DNA of 52,206 nt from CAZBUB01 sp964494985 (GTDB lineage Bacteria > Desulfobacterota > Desulfovibrionia > Desulfovibrionales > Desulfothermaceae). The DNA lies in NCBI GenBank assembly GCA_964494985.1, contig CAZBUB010000016.1, positions 1-52,206 on the forward strand, in the 5' to 3' direction. The notes below the pieces were generated by a model. That model was not told the DNA's origin, ran no database searches, and saw only the letters and a list, made by a program, of their open reading frames with translations. Positions 25,700-34,819 of this stretch are shown one piece after another. Each line of letters begins with the position of its first letter. Within the stretch, counting starts at the first letter, position 1. A program made the translations under genes and the position numbers.

Positions 25700-26506
25700 A
25701 TGTATAGAAGCAGATTTTTGCCCATCCAAAGATACTGGAGGCAGCAGTCCGGATTTGTGCAGCTGGAGGACGAACTGGCCCTGGAGGAGCCCTTGCAGAT
25801 TTTTGTCCAGGAGGAACCATACACCAGTACCATGCGCCTGCCAGGGGATGATCTGAGTCTTGTACGGGGTTTTTGTTTTACAGAGGGTCTGATTGATTCC
25901 TTGCAGCAGATAAAGGAGATCAAAGAGTGTCCACAGAGCTCTGCAGGGGATAGGGTATTGGTCCAGCTGGCAGATAACCGGGCCTGGCTGCAGAGCCTGA
26001 AAAGCAGGCAGCATCAATCTTTGTCCAGTTGCGGGTTGTGCGGCAGGTTGGACCTGGAGGACTTTTTGCAGCGCAGGAGCAGGGTCTTGGATCTGGGTTG
26101 GAAAGTCCCGGCTGCCAGGGTCCTGGAACTCCAGCACGAGCTGGAGTCCCGTATGGAGCTTTTTGCGCGTACCGGTTGCGCTCATGCTGCAGCCCTTTTT
26201 AGCCCGGATTTGGAGCTTATAGGCTTTGCAGAGGATATCAGCAGGCACAATGCCTTGGACAAGGCCATTGGCCAGGTTTTGGCCCGAGGCACAGAAAAGG
26301 ATGTCTGTCCCTTAGGTCTGGTTTCTTCCAGGCTCAGCCTGGAGATGGTATTTAAGGCAGCCAGGCTGGGGCTGCAAATTCTAGCTGGAGTTTCTGCTGC
26401 CACCACTTTGGCTGTACAGATCGCCCAGGAGCTGAACATGACTCTGATCGGTTTTTTGCGACCCCAGAGGATGAATATCTACACCTTTGCGCACAGGGTT
26501 TACTAA
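25700..26506 (+). CDS. fdhD: formate dehydrogenase sulfurtransferase FdhD
   Basis: 268 residues. FdhD carries sulfur from IscS to the molybdenum/tungsten bis-MGD cofactor of formate dehydrogenase. Visible: LVRGFCFTEGLI in the N-terminal half, the active-site CGLC pair (C111, C114) on a loop, FARTGCAHAA and EDISRHNALDKAIG. AAGGAAG lies upstream of the ATG. It probably shares a transcript with nadA. The structural fdh genes are not in the window. Confidence 0.95.
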   Translation: MYRSRFLPIQRYWRQQSGFVQLEDELALEEPLQIFVQEEPYTSTMRLPGDDLSLVRGFCFTEGLIDSLQQIKEIKECPQSSAGDRVLVQLADNRAWLQSLKSRQHQSLSSCGLCGRLDLEDFLQRRSRVLDLGWKVPAARVLELQHELESRMELFARTGCAHAAALFSPDLELIGFAEDISRHNALDKAIGQVLARGTEKDVCPLGLVSSRLSLEMVFKAARLGLQILAGVSAATTLAVQIAQELNMTLIGFLRPQRMNIYTFAHRVY

Positions 26507-26662
26507 CTCTTGCCTGAGTCCAGGCCGCAGAAGCATTTAAGAAGGTCCTTGGCAAGTGGGCTTGGATGTAGTATAAATGAAATGCAAAGGGCATAAAATT
26601 ATCCTGCCGGGCTGGAGAGAGATAATTCTGAATGAGCCATGTTTAACCCTTGGAGCTATGTC

Positions 26663-27046
26663 ATGCGCAACAACATTTGTATCTTCGTAGTGACGTGTTT
26701 CCTGCTTTTGTTGTGGACTGTTGTCGGCTTTTCCCAAAGCGACATGCAAAAGGTGGACAGCTCAGCCTTTGAGAAGAATCAAAGGCCTGCGGCAGTGTTT
26801 GTGCATGACGAGCATAATGAGCAGGCAGAGATTCATGATTGCAGTGTCTGTCATCATGTCTACGAGGATGGAGAGCTAGTGGAGGGAGCCATGTCAGTGG
26901 GGGAGGACTGTGCTGACTGCCACAGCCTGGAAGGGGACCAGGAGAACCCGATAGGTCTGATGGATGCCTATCACCAACAGTGCATAAACTGTCATGAGCA
27001 AGAGAAGCAGGGACCTTTGGCCTGCGGAGAATGCCATGTTAAGTGA
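26663..27046 (+). CDS. periplasmic tetrahaem cytochrome c3 family protein
   Basis: About 127 residues from the ATG at 26663, favoured over 26639 because GGAG (26652-26655) is seven bases ahead. A signal peptide (about 1-25) leads to an acidic mature protein with four CXXCH motifs, near 60-64, 83-87, 107-111 and 121-125, and spare histidines (VHDEH, CHH, YHQQ) able to give bis-His ligation. This is the pattern of small class III cytochromes; the acidity recalls the TmcA-type acidic c3, but that subtype is tentative. Likely a periplasmic electron shuttle. The neighbouring fdhD is suggestive of formate metabolism, not proof. Confidence 0.88.
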   Translation: MRNNICIFVVTCFLLLLWTVVGFSQSDMQKVDSSAFEKNQRPAAVFVHDEHNEQAEIHDCSVCHHVYEDGELVEGAMSVGEDCADCHSLEGDQENPIGLMDAYHQQCINCHEQEKQGPLACGECHVK

Positions 27047-27076
27047 TCAAGTCGAAACCTTTGGGAATAAAGTGTT

Positions 27077-27937
27077 ATGATTAAGAAGGTGTTGTTGAGT
27101 ATTGCCCTGGGAATGCTGGTCCTTTTCGGATTGGCTGACCCAGCCCTGGCCTGGGGGCCTGGGGTGCACCTCAATCTGTGTAATCAGGTTCTGAGCCGTC
27201 TGGATCTTGTGACTTTAAGCGTGGCAAGGGTCTTGGAGCGCTATCCTTTGGCCTATATGTACGGCTGTCTGAGCGCGGATTTCCTGGTGGGCAAGGGTAA
27301 AAAGCTTTCTGCCAATCATTGTCACAGCTGGCAGTCTGGATTCAGGCTGCTGCAAAGAATCCAGGATCCCGAGCTGCAGGCTTATGCTTACGGCTACTTG
27401 AGCCATTTGGCTGCGGACGTGGTGGCCCACAATTACTATGTGCCCAATATGCTCCAGCTGGGCAAGGGCAGGGGGAGATTGAGCCATGTGTATATCGAGC
27501 TGCAAGCGGACAGCAAGACAAAGCATTGTACCCAGGAACTGAAAGAAATCATGAACAACTCCTGGAAGGCTGCTGACCATTATTTACAAAATGTATTGCG
27601 CAAGTCCAGGTTTTCCTTTTCCCTGAAAAAAAAGATCTACAAAAAATCCCTGGCCGTGAGCAGGAACAATACCTGCTTTAGCTCTTTGCAGTTGCTGGAC
27701 AGGCATTTTCCGGAACGAAGCTGCGAAGAATACTTGGAGGATATGCTGCAACTTTCAAGACAGGCTGTTTTGGATTGTATGAATCAACAAAAATCCTCCC
27801 AGGTCTGCGACCACGATCCCATGGGGTTCGAGCACCTAGGTCTGGTGCGAAAAAATGGCAGGCCGGTTTCAGGAGTGCTGGGTGATGATCATTCCCGGGT
27901 GTTTTTTCTCCCTTCCATGAATCTTTTGTCCCTATGA
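27077..27937 (+). CDS. exported zinc-dependent phospholipase C-like protein
   Basis: 286 residues. Signal peptide ends ADPALA at residue 25, so the mature protein would begin W26-G-P-G-V-H31; an N-terminal tryptophan followed by histidine is the zinc-site hallmark of the bacterial phospholipase C/P1-nuclease-like fold. Further ligands are apparent in the NHCHSW and YLSHLAADVVAHN segments. It may act on phospholipids or another phosphate ester in the periplasm or outside. It lies 30 bp after the cytochrome gene, perhaps co-transcribed. Substrate is unknown. Confidence 0.75.
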   Translation: MIKKVLLSIALGMLVLFGLADPALAWGPGVHLNLCNQVLSRLDLVTLSVARVLERYPLAYMYGCLSADFLVGKGKKLSANHCHSWQSGFRLLQRIQDPELQAYAYGYLSHLAADVVAHNYYVPNMLQLGKGRGRLSHVYIELQADSKTKHCTQELKEIMNNSWKAADHYLQNVLRKSRFSFSLKKKIYKKSLAVSRNNTCFSSLQLLDRHFPERSCEEYLEDMLQLSRQAVLDCMNQQKSSQVCDHDPMGFEHLGLVRKNGRPVSGVLGDDHSRVFFLPSMNLLSL

Positions 27938-27946
27938 CGGCTTTTT

Positions 27947-28013
27947 CCCCAGGGCCAGATACTTGCAGCATCCTGAGCCCTGGCTGGCCCTGGGGGCTTG
28001 CCAGGGCTGTTTT
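27947..28013 (+). terminator. competing hairpins (possible terminator/attenuator) before argD
   Basis: CCCCAGGGCCAG (27947-27958) pairs perfectly with CTGGCCCTGGGG (27984-27995). AGCCCTGGC (27976-27984) pairs perfectly with GCCAGGGCT (28000-28008), followed by GTTTTG. The two helices interleave and so exclude each other or form a pseudoknot. The second is terminator-like, the first would act as antiterminator. It ends about 54 bp before argD. No leader peptide was found. Confidence 0.45.
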
Positions 28014-28066
28014 GTGGGCGTAGGTAGGTCCTATAATAATGGCAGGGGCTTTAAACTCCAAAAACT

Positions 28067-29275
28067 ATGGGAGCCATGAATCAAGAGCTAGAGAACATTC
28101 AGAGCCAGGAACAAGAGCTGCTTCTGCACACCTATTCCCGTTACCCTTTGTATGTGGATTCCGCCCAAGGCTGCAGCCTTTTTGATTCCAGGGGCAGGGA
28201 GTATCTGGATTTTTTGGCAGGGATCTCGGTCTGTAATCTGGGGCATTGCCCACCAGAGCTGCAGCAGGTGCTGCAGGAGCAAGCGGGCAGGTTAGTGCAT
28301 GTCAGCAATCTCTTCTACCAAAGGCCACAGCTGAAGCTAGCCAAGGCCCTGCTGCAATCTACCGGTTTGAAGCGTGCGTTTTTTTGCAACTCCGGGGCTG
28401 AGGCCAATGAGGCCGCAATTAAGCTGGCCAGGCGTTACTTTCAAATTTACAAGGGACAAAAGCGCAATCGGATTATCACTCTACAGGGCTCTTTTCACGG
28501 CAGGACCCTGGCTACCCTGGCTGCCACAGGGCAATCAGGGCTCAAACAAGGCTTTGACCCTTTGCCCGAGGGCTTTACTACCATTCCTGCCCATGACCTC
28601 CAAGCCCTCAAACAGGCCTTGAAGCAAGACACAGCCGGGCTTTTGCTGGAGATTATCCAGGGAGAGGGCGGAGTCAGGCCTTTGGGCGCTGAGTATCTGC
28701 AAGGGGCCCAAAGGTTGTGCAGGGAGCAGGGAGTGCTGTTCATGGTAGACGAGGTGCAGACCGGAATGGGCAGGACTGGCAGAATGTGGGCTTATGAGCA
28801 TTTTGGCTTGGAGCCGGATATTTTGACCACTGCCAAGGCCTTGGCCAATGGTCTGCCCCTGGGAGCCATGCTGGCCCGGGAGGAAGTAGCCCGGGGCTTT
28901 AGCCCTGGCAGCCATGCCACCACCTTTGGCGGAGGGGCTTTAGTCTGCGAGGTGGCCTGCAAGGTGTTGGAGATACTGCAACAGCAAGGGCTGGTACAGC
29001 AAGCTGAGCAAAAGGGGGGATACTTTCGTCAAAGATTGCTGGAAATTCAGGCGCATTATCCGGAGCAGATCCTGGAAGTCCGTGGTTTGGGTCTGATGTT
29101 GGGCGTGGAGCTGGGTAAGGAGCCCCACATGGTTTGGCAAAGGCTTTTGGATAAGGGGTTTGTTTGTAATTTGGCCCAAGGCAAAGTTTTGCGTCTTTTG
29201 CCGCCCCTGGTGATAAGCGAGCTGGAGATGGAGGCATTTTGCAAAGCCCTGGAAGAAATTTTGGGACAGGAGTAG
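28067..29275 (+). CDS. argD: acetylornithine aminotransferase
   Basis: 402 residues, class III PLP aminotransferase. Signatures: CNSGAEANEAAIKLAR, GSFHGRT, the EVQTGMGRTG aspartate/glutamate block and the PLP lysine in TTAKALANGLPLGAML. It converts N-acetylglutamate semialdehyde to acetylornithine in arginine synthesis; ArgD enzymes often also serve lysine synthesis. An in-frame ATG at 28076 is an alternative start. It heads a long plus-strand run with prmA, a glycosylase, envC, ctpA, yibQ, ndk and proC. Confidence 0.92.
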   Translation: MGAMNQELENIQSQEQELLLHTYSRYPLYVDSAQGCSLFDSRGREYLDFLAGISVCNLGHCPPELQQVLQEQAGRLVHVSNLFYQRPQLKLAKALLQSTGLKRAFFCNSGAEANEAAIKLARRYFQIYKGQKRNRIITLQGSFHGRTLATLAATGQSGLKQGFDPLPEGFTTIPAHDLQALKQALKQDTAGLLLEIIQGEGGVRPLGAEYLQGAQRLCREQGVLFMVDEVQTGMGRTGRMWAYEHFGLEPDILTTAKALANGLPLGAMLAREEVARGFSPGSHATTFGGGALVCEVACKVLEILQQQGLVQQAEQKGGYFRQRLLEIQAHYPEQILEVRGLGLMLGVELGKEPHMVWQRLLDKGFVCNLAQGKVLRLLPPLVISELEMEAFCKALEEILGQE

Positions 29276-29304
29276 GAGACATAGCAGCAAGCAAAGTAGG
29301 ATGC

Positions 29305-30189
29305 GTGCAAGGAGAGACCAGTCTGGAACAGGACAGGCTTTATCTTTTATACTGCAAGGCTGATCAACGCCAGGCCCAGCAGGTCTCTGACCTGCTGCAG
29401 GAGCTGGCTCCTTGGGGCTGGCAGGAGGAAGACCTGGCTGGGAGGACAGGATTTCAGGTGCATGTTAGAGGGGTGCTGCAGGGCAGCAGGCTGAAGCATA
29501 GCCTGGAAAGGAAGTGTCCTGGCCTGGAAGTGGGGCTGGAGCCTGAGAAAGAGCAGGATTGGACCCGGGTCTGGAGGAAGTACTTTCATCCGGTGCGCAT
29601 CCAGGACATTTTTTTGATCTTGCCTGCCTGGAAGGCCAGGCAGGCAGACGGACCAGGACTTTTCCAGATCCATATTCAGCCCCAGATGGCCTTTGGTACC
29701 GGCCACCATGCCAGCACCACCCTTTGTCTGCAGGCCTTGGCCCATCTGTATAGGCAAGGGGATGTCTCCCCCAAGGCCAGTTTCTTGGATCTGGGCACAG
29801 GCTCTGGCATACTGGCCATAGCCTGTGCTAAGCTGGGCCTGAAAGGCCTGGCTCTGGACAACGATCCCCAGGCTGTGCAAAACGCCAGGTACAATCTAGA
29901 GCTGAACCAGGCCCAAGAAAATGCAGGCCTGTTCGTCTCTGAGCTGCAGGGCTTGCAGCCCGAAGTAAGATTTGACCTGATACTGGCCAATATCCTGGCC
30001 GGACCCCTGGTGTATATGGCAGAAGAGTTGACCTCCAGGCTGAAGCCCGGGGGCAGATTAATCTTGTCCGGGATCCTGCAGAAGCAGGAGTCCAGGGTGG
30101 CACAGGCTTATAAGAACAATGCTCTGGCAGAGCCGAGGATCCTGAGGGATAGCGGCTGGTCGGCGCTTATCCTGCAACGGGGTGCATGA
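29305..30189 (+). CDS. prmA: ribosomal protein L11 methyltransferase
   Basis: 294 residues from a GTG at 29305, which gives the usual family length; a TTG at 29239 inside argD has a better GGAGG but adds 22 residues not expected. N-terminal substrate-binding part, then a SAM-methyltransferase fold with FGTGHHASTTLC, LDLGTGSGILAIACAKLG and LILANILAGPLV. It trimethylates L11. Its stop overlaps the next start as ATGA. Confidence 0.92.
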   Translation: MQGETSLEQDRLYLLYCKADQRQAQQVSDLLQELAPWGWQEEDLAGRTGFQVHVRGVLQGSRLKHSLERKCPGLEVGLEPEKEQDWTRVWRKYFHPVRIQDIFLILPAWKARQADGPGLFQIHIQPQMAFGTGHHASTTLCLQALAHLYRQGDVSPKASFLDLGTGSGILAIACAKLGLKGLALDNDPQAVQNARYNLELNQAQENAGLFVSELQGLQPEVRFDLILANILAGPLVYMAEELTSRLKPGGRLILSGILQKQESRVAQAYKNNALAEPRILRDSGWSALILQRGA

Positions 30190-30857
30190 TTGGCATGGCC
30201 AGACAGGATTTTCTGCTGCAGATGTATGAGGCCATGTACAACGCCTTGGGGCCAAGCCACTGGTGGCCGGGGCACAGTTCCCTGGAGGTCTGCCTGGGTG
30301 CCATTTTGACGCAGAATACCAATTGGGCCAATGTGGAAAAGGCCCTGCAGAATCTTAAAAAAAATGATCTTTTACAGGCAGACAAGCTGCTGCAGTTGTC
30401 CTTACAGGAGCTGGCAGAGCTTATCCGGCCTGCGGGATATTTCCGCATTAAAGCGGCTAGGCTGCAAAACTTTCTGCACTTTTTGAGGCAGCAGGCGAAT
30501 CTGAATCTGCAGGATCTGGCCCAAGAAAATCTGCAGATTCTCAGATCCAAGATTCTGGCTGTACGAGGTATTGGTCCGGAGACCGCGGACAGTATCCTGC
30601 TGTATGCTTTGCATAAGCCAGTATTTGTTGTGGATGCTTATACTCGAAGGATTCTCTCCAGGCATGCCTTAGTCCCTGAGGATGCCAGCTATCAGGAGCT
30701 GCAGGATTATTTTATGGATGCCCTGCCAGATGAGGTGGCGCTATATAATGAGTATCATGCACTTTTGGTGCGCACAGGCAAGAACTGGTGCAAAAAAAGG
30801 CAGGCTCATTGCGGGCAATGCCCGTTGCAGCCTTTTTTGGAGCAGTTCTGGGTATGA
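30186..30857 (+). CDS. HhH-GPD DNA glycosylase, endonuclease III-like
   Basis: 223 residues. Helix-hairpin-helix VRGIGPETADSI and catalytic aspartate in FVVDAYTRRI place it in the endonuclease III/MagIII superfamily. The lysine used by endonuclease III for its lyase step (usually G-x-G-R-K-T) is replaced by glutamate (GIGPET), so it should be a monofunctional glycosylase, perhaps for alkylated bases as in MagIII. The C-terminus shows C-x6-C-x2-C but the fourth cluster cysteine is missing, so the 4Fe-4S cluster is doubtful. It overlaps both neighbours by four bases. Substrate is inferred from the family only. Confidence 0.87.
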   Translation: MIGMARQDFLLQMYEAMYNALGPSHWWPGHSSLEVCLGAILTQNTNWANVEKALQNLKKNDLLQADKLLQLSLQELAELIRPAGYFRIKAARLQNFLHFLRQQANLNLQDLAQENLQILRSKILAVRGIGPETADSILLYALHKPVFVVDAYTRRILSRHALVPEDASYQELQDYFMDALPDEVALYNEYHALLVRTGKNWCKKRQAHCGQCPLQPFLEQFWV

Positions 30858-32029
30858 TTTTTATCAGGCAGCAGTTTGACCCAGAACAGAAAAAGGGGCA
30901 CATTTACCTGGGCAGGCTTTTCATGTGCCTGGCCCTGCTCTCCCCTTTTTTTTTGTTCGGCTGGAGCTGCCTGGCCAGTCAGGCCCCTGGTGAATTGCAG
31001 GACCAGGCCCAGGAACGCAAGCAGGATTTGGAGCGGGAAAAGCAGGATCTGCAGAGGCTGAGCGACAAGGAAAGGGAGACCTACCAGGATCTGGCTGGAG
31101 TGGAAGAACATATCCAGGGGCTGGATGACAGGCTGCAGGAGCAAGAGCAGAGCTTGGAGGAAATCAGGCAAAGGGAACAGGAGCTTCGACAGGAGCAAAA
31201 GCGTTTAGAAGTCAGAGTGCAGAAGACCAGGCAGGCTTTGCTAAGACTTTTGCAGGCCTATTGGCCGGCATATGTCTATTCCCAGAACTTTGCATCTGCT
31301 GATCTGGGTTCTTTCCACGAAACCAGCAGGGATATGACCTGGCTGAAAGAAATCTACAATTTGGTGCAGGACAGGGCTGAAGAACTGGTTCGTGAGCAGC
31401 AGGAACTCAGGCAGAGCCTGGCGGAGCAAAAAGAGCTGCGACAGGAAAAGGTCGCTCAAGTGGAGCAGGTTCGCTCCACCCAAAAAAAGCTTCTGCAGGA
31501 GCGTATGGAGTTTTTGCGTCAAGTGCAGAAAATTCGGGCTAGGAAGTTGGCCAAGGAAGAACAGCTGCAAGAGATACAACAAACTGTCTCTAAGCTGGAG
31601 CAAAGGGTAAAGCTGCTGGAGAGCAGGGATATTCAAGAGCTAAAAGGTTATTTGCCCTGGCCTGCCAAGGGAGAGCAGGTACAGGGCTTTGAGGCTGGCG
31701 GTGGAGACTCTGCCAATAAGGGTATAGGCTTGGCTCTGGAGGAGGGACAGGAAGTACGCGCTGTTTGTTGGGGAAAGGTGGTCTTCAGCGACACATTGCG
31801 CGGCTATGGCAGGGTAGTGGTTCTGTTCCACGGGCAGGACTACTACACCTTATATGCGTTTCTGTCTCGCAACCAGGTCAGGGTGGGCCAGGATGTGGAA
31901 AAGGGTGAGCCTGTGGGCAGAGCTGGATATTATCCCAGGATCGAAGGTCCAGGCCTGTATTTCGAGCTAAGGTCAGGTCAGAAACCAGTGAATCCTGAGC
32001 CATGGTTGGCCCAAGCTGAGCAGGGCTAG
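30854..32029 (+). CDS. envC: EnvC-like murein hydrolase activator with degenerate LytM domain
   Basis: 391 residues from an ATG overlapping the previous stop as ATGA. A membrane/signal segment (about 20-40) is followed by long glutamine- and glutamate-rich coiled coil (about 45-265) and a C-terminal M23/LytM domain. None of the zinc ligands is present: the usual HLHFE reads GLYFE and the usual Y-x-HL reads YAFLS, as in EnvC, which activates amidases instead of cutting peptidoglycan. It should work in the envelope at division. The envC-ctpA-yibQ order is a common one in proteobacteria. Confidence 0.87.
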   Translation: MIFIRQQFDPEQKKGHIYLGRLFMCLALLSPFFLFGWSCLASQAPGELQDQAQERKQDLEREKQDLQRLSDKERETYQDLAGVEEHIQGLDDRLQEQEQSLEEIRQREQELRQEQKRLEVRVQKTRQALLRLLQAYWPAYVYSQNFASADLGSFHETSRDMTWLKEIYNLVQDRAEELVREQQELRQSLAEQKELRQEKVAQVEQVRSTQKKLLQERMEFLRQVQKIRARKLAKEEQLQEIQQTVSKLEQRVKLLESRDIQELKGYLPWPAKGEQVQGFEAGGGDSANKGIGLALEEGQEVRAVCWGKVVFSDTLRGYGRVVVLFHGQDYYTLYAFLSRNQVRVGQDVEKGEPVGRAGYYPRIEGPGLYFELRSGQKPVNPEPWLAQAEQG

Positions 32030-32048
32030 GATTTGCAAAATCCATAAC

Positions 32049-33347
32049 ATGAACTTGGAGAATACTATGCGCTGGATGAATTATTTGGGAATATTTCTGC
32101 TGCTGTTGGCTTTGGCTGGTACTCCAGCCAGATCAGCGGCAGATGACGAGAAGTACCAGTCCTTGAAACAGTTTAGTCAGATAATCGAACTGATCGAAAA
32201 CAGCTATGTGCAGGATGTGGACCGGGAGGAGCTAATCCAGGGTGCTATCCAGGGCATGCTCAAGAACCTGGACCCACATTCAGCCTATTTGGACAAGGAC
32301 GCCTTCCAGGAGATGCAAACCGAGACCAGCGGGGAGTTTACAGGGGTGGGCATAGAGATCACCCTGCAGGACAATAGGCTGACAGTGGTGTCGGCCATAG
32401 AGGATACACCAGCCTTTGAGGCTGGGCTGCAGGCCGGAGATATGATTCTGGAAATTGACGGGGAGTCCACCCAGGATATTTCCATTATGGACGCGGTGAG
32501 CAAGATTCGAGGGCCTAAAGGCTCAGAGGTGGAGCTGACCATTTTGTCAGAAGGTGCGGACTCCCCGAAGACTGTAACTATCAAGCGCGATCTTATACCT
32601 GTTCACAGCGTAAAGACCCAAGTGCTGGAAGAAGACTATCTGTATGTTCGGATCACCAACTTCAATGAACGTACGACCCGGGAGCTGGAGGAGGTGGTAC
32701 AGGAAGTTGAGGATCTGCAGGGGTTGATTTTAGATCTGCGCAACAATCCCGGGGGTGTCCTGGAGCAGGCTGTCTCTGTGGCAGATCTCTTTCTGGAAGA
32801 GGGCAAGATTGTCTACACCAAGGGCAAAATGGAGAAGGCTCAGATGAGCTTTTCCGCAAAGGATCAGAAATTGGATCTGAAAACTCCCATGGTAGTCTTA
32901 ATCAATTCAGGCACTGCCTCTGGCTCGGAGATCGTGGCTGGGGCTTTGCAGGATCATAAGCGGGCCTTGATCGTGGGCGAGCAAAGTTTTGGCAAGGGGT
33001 CGGTGCAGACCATGATCCCTTTGGCTGATGGCTCAGGCATCAAGATGACCACAGCCAAGTATTATACACCAAAGGACAGATCCATTCAGGCCGAGGGCAT
33101 AGTGCCTGATCTGGAAATACCCTTCATCCCTCCTGGAGATGCAGAGCAGGAGGAAGGCCCCAGGCACCCTTTTCAGGTACTTAGGGAAAAGGACTTGGAG
33201 GGCCATCTGGAGAACGGCGAATTGCAAAAGGAGGATCTGGGAACAGAGCAGGATGAGGAGGCCAGGAAGATGCTCAGGCGGGACAACCAGCTGCGCATGG
33301 CTTTACAGCTGGTCAAGAGTCTGCCTGTGATTAAGCAGCTGCAATAG
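32049..33347 (+). CDS. ctpA: C-terminal processing protease, S41 family
   Basis: 432 residues. Signal peptide (about 1-30), N-terminal helical domain, PDZ domain (about 85-170; GEFTGVGIEI onward), S41 protease domain with the catalytic serine in GTASGSEIVAGA and lysine in SFGKGSVQT, and an acidic tail. It cleaves periplasmic proteins from their C-termini. Its place between envC and yibQ suggests a role in cell-wall remodelling, where related proteases trim hydrolases and their activators. Confidence 0.95.
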   Translation: MNLENTMRWMNYLGIFLLLLALAGTPARSAADDEKYQSLKQFSQIIELIENSYVQDVDREELIQGAIQGMLKNLDPHSAYLDKDAFQEMQTETSGEFTGVGIEITLQDNRLTVVSAIEDTPAFEAGLQAGDMILEIDGESTQDISIMDAVSKIRGPKGSEVELTILSEGADSPKTVTIKRDLIPVHSVKTQVLEEDYLYVRITNFNERTTRELEEVVQEVEDLQGLILDLRNNPGGVLEQAVSVADLFLEEGKIVYTKGKMEKAQMSFSAKDQKLDLKTPMVVLINSGTASGSEIVAGALQDHKRALIVGEQSFGKGSVQTMIPLADGSGIKMTTAKYYTPKDRSIQAEGIVPDLEIPFIPPGDAEQEEGPRHPFQVLREKDLEGHLENGELQKEDLGTEQDEEARKMLRRDNQLRMALQLVKSLPVIKQLQ

Positions 33348-33364
33348 AAGGCCCTTTTATTAGA

Positions 33365-33382
33365 CCAGGAATCTATTCCTGG
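33365..33382 (+). other. short hairpin between ctpA and yibQ
   Basis: CCAGGAAT at 33365-33372 and ATTCCTGG at 33375-33382 form a perfect inverted repeat in the 58-bp gap. No T-run follows, so it is more likely a processing or stability element than a terminator. Confidence 0.35.
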
Positions 33383-33405
33383 AACTCAAATCCTGCTTTA
33401 GTTTC

Positions 33406-34806
33406 ATGACACAAAAAAAAAGCGCCAAGCAAGGTACAAAAAGCCCGGGCTCTCGCAAAAAGAGTCCGGGAGCAGCCCAAAATGCAGCCTCTAAAAACAA
33501 GGTTGGAAACAAAAAAACAGCAGGCAGAAAATCCAAAACCTCAGCCAAGGCAGTCAGGGACACAATGCTGGCCTGGCTGGGCTCAAGGCTCTCCTTATTC
33601 TTGCTGGGGGCCGTGTTCAGCCTGACTTTGCTTGTTTTGTTTCAGGTATTGCATACCCAGCCTGACTCAGATAGTGGCTCAGGCACAAAAAATATGTCTG
33701 CCTCCGGATCTGAGTTTCAAGAGCAAAGTAGATTCAGGGAAAAGGTCCAAGACAGGGGGCCGGAAGCATCCGGAAAGATGCCTGCGGCTGATCTGAGGCA
33801 AAGCATACGTCAGGTTGATCTGGCATTGTTGCAGAGCCTGATCCAGGCTGATGTGCAGCCGGAAAGGCTTCAAGGGGTGGATCTGAAGGAGGATAGAAAT
33901 GGGCAAGCGCTCCAGGACCGACCTCAGACCCTGATTCTGGAGCTGGATGAGGAGCAGCAGGACAGATTCCTGCAGGCCTTTGAGGAGTACCAACAAAAGT
34001 GGCTCCAAGGAGTTGATATATCCAGGGTTAGCTCTGGACCTGGAGGATTGGAGATATCTATTCGAGAAACGCCCACTCACAGGCTACTCTTTGATGATTA
34101 CACTTCTCAAGTTTTGCCTCAACAAGATAAAGAGTTCCGGGCTAAGCTGGCCTTGGTCATGGATGACATGGGTCAGAGTGTGCCCCAGGCTAAAAGACTG
34201 CTCAGGGCCTTGGGGCCGAATGTGACTTTGTCCATATTGCCTTTCCAGGCCAGAACTGAACAGATCGCAGATATGGCTGCCAGGCAGGGCACGGAGATTT
34301 TGTTGCATCTGCCTATGGAGCCAGAGGGATATCCAGAGGTAGATCCCGGCCCAGGGGCTTTGTATGTGAATATGCAGCCCAATTTGATACAGGAGATAGT
34401 GCGGGAAAATCTGGAGCAAGTGCCTGGTGCCGTGGGAGTAAACAATCATATGGGTTCCAGGTTTTCTGCGGACCTGGAAGGTATGCGGGCTGTTTTACAG
34501 GAGCTCAAGCGAGAGGACATGTTCTACATGGACAGTCTGACCACCTCCCATAGTCAGGTCAAATCCTTGGCTAAGGAGATCAGCATCCCGGTTTTGAGCC
34601 GGGATGTGTTTATAGACAACAGCCAGGATGTGCAAGAGGTTATAAGCCAGTTGCAAAAGGCAGAGGCTCTGTCTTTACAGTTCGGTCAGGCCATTGCGGT
34701 AGGCCACCCCTACCCTCAAACCTTGGAGGCCTTGGAGTTGTGGGCGAAGGATAGACAAGAGCAAGTGAAGCTGGTGAAACTGAGCGAACTATTGCAGCAA
34801 AAATGA
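33406..34806 (+). CDS. yibQ: divergent polysaccharide deacetylase family protein
   Basis: 466 residues. Lysine-rich N-terminus, one transmembrane or signal-anchor helix (about 60-82), a variable linker, then the divergent polysaccharide deacetylase domain from about 245 (KLALVMDDMGQSVPQA, ILLHLPMEPEGY, GVNNHMGSRFS, YMDSLTTSHS). This domain has a deacetylase barrel fold; activity has not been settled for the family. It is the usual neighbour of envC. The start codons run through nine consecutive A residues (33412-33420), a possible slippage spot. Confidence 0.88.
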   Translation: MTQKKSAKQGTKSPGSRKKSPGAAQNAASKNKVGNKKTAGRKSKTSAKAVRDTMLAWLGSRLSLFLLGAVFSLTLLVLFQVLHTQPDSDSGSGTKNMSASGSEFQEQSRFREKVQDRGPEASGKMPAADLRQSIRQVDLALLQSLIQADVQPERLQGVDLKEDRNGQALQDRPQTLILELDEEQQDRFLQAFEEYQQKWLQGVDISRVSSGPGGLEISIRETPTHRLLFDDYTSQVLPQQDKEFRAKLALVMDDMGQSVPQAKRLLRALGPNVTLSILPFQARTEQIADMAARQGTEILLHLPMEPEGYPEVDPGPGALYVNMQPNLIQEIVRENLEQVPGAVGVNNHMGSRFSADLEGMRAVLQELKREDMFYMDSLTTSHSQVKSLAKEISIPVLSRDVFIDNSQDVQEVISQLQKAEALSLQFGQAIAVGHPYPQTLEALELWAKDRQEQVKLVKLSELLQQK

Positions 34807-34819
34807 ATCAGGAGAAGGC

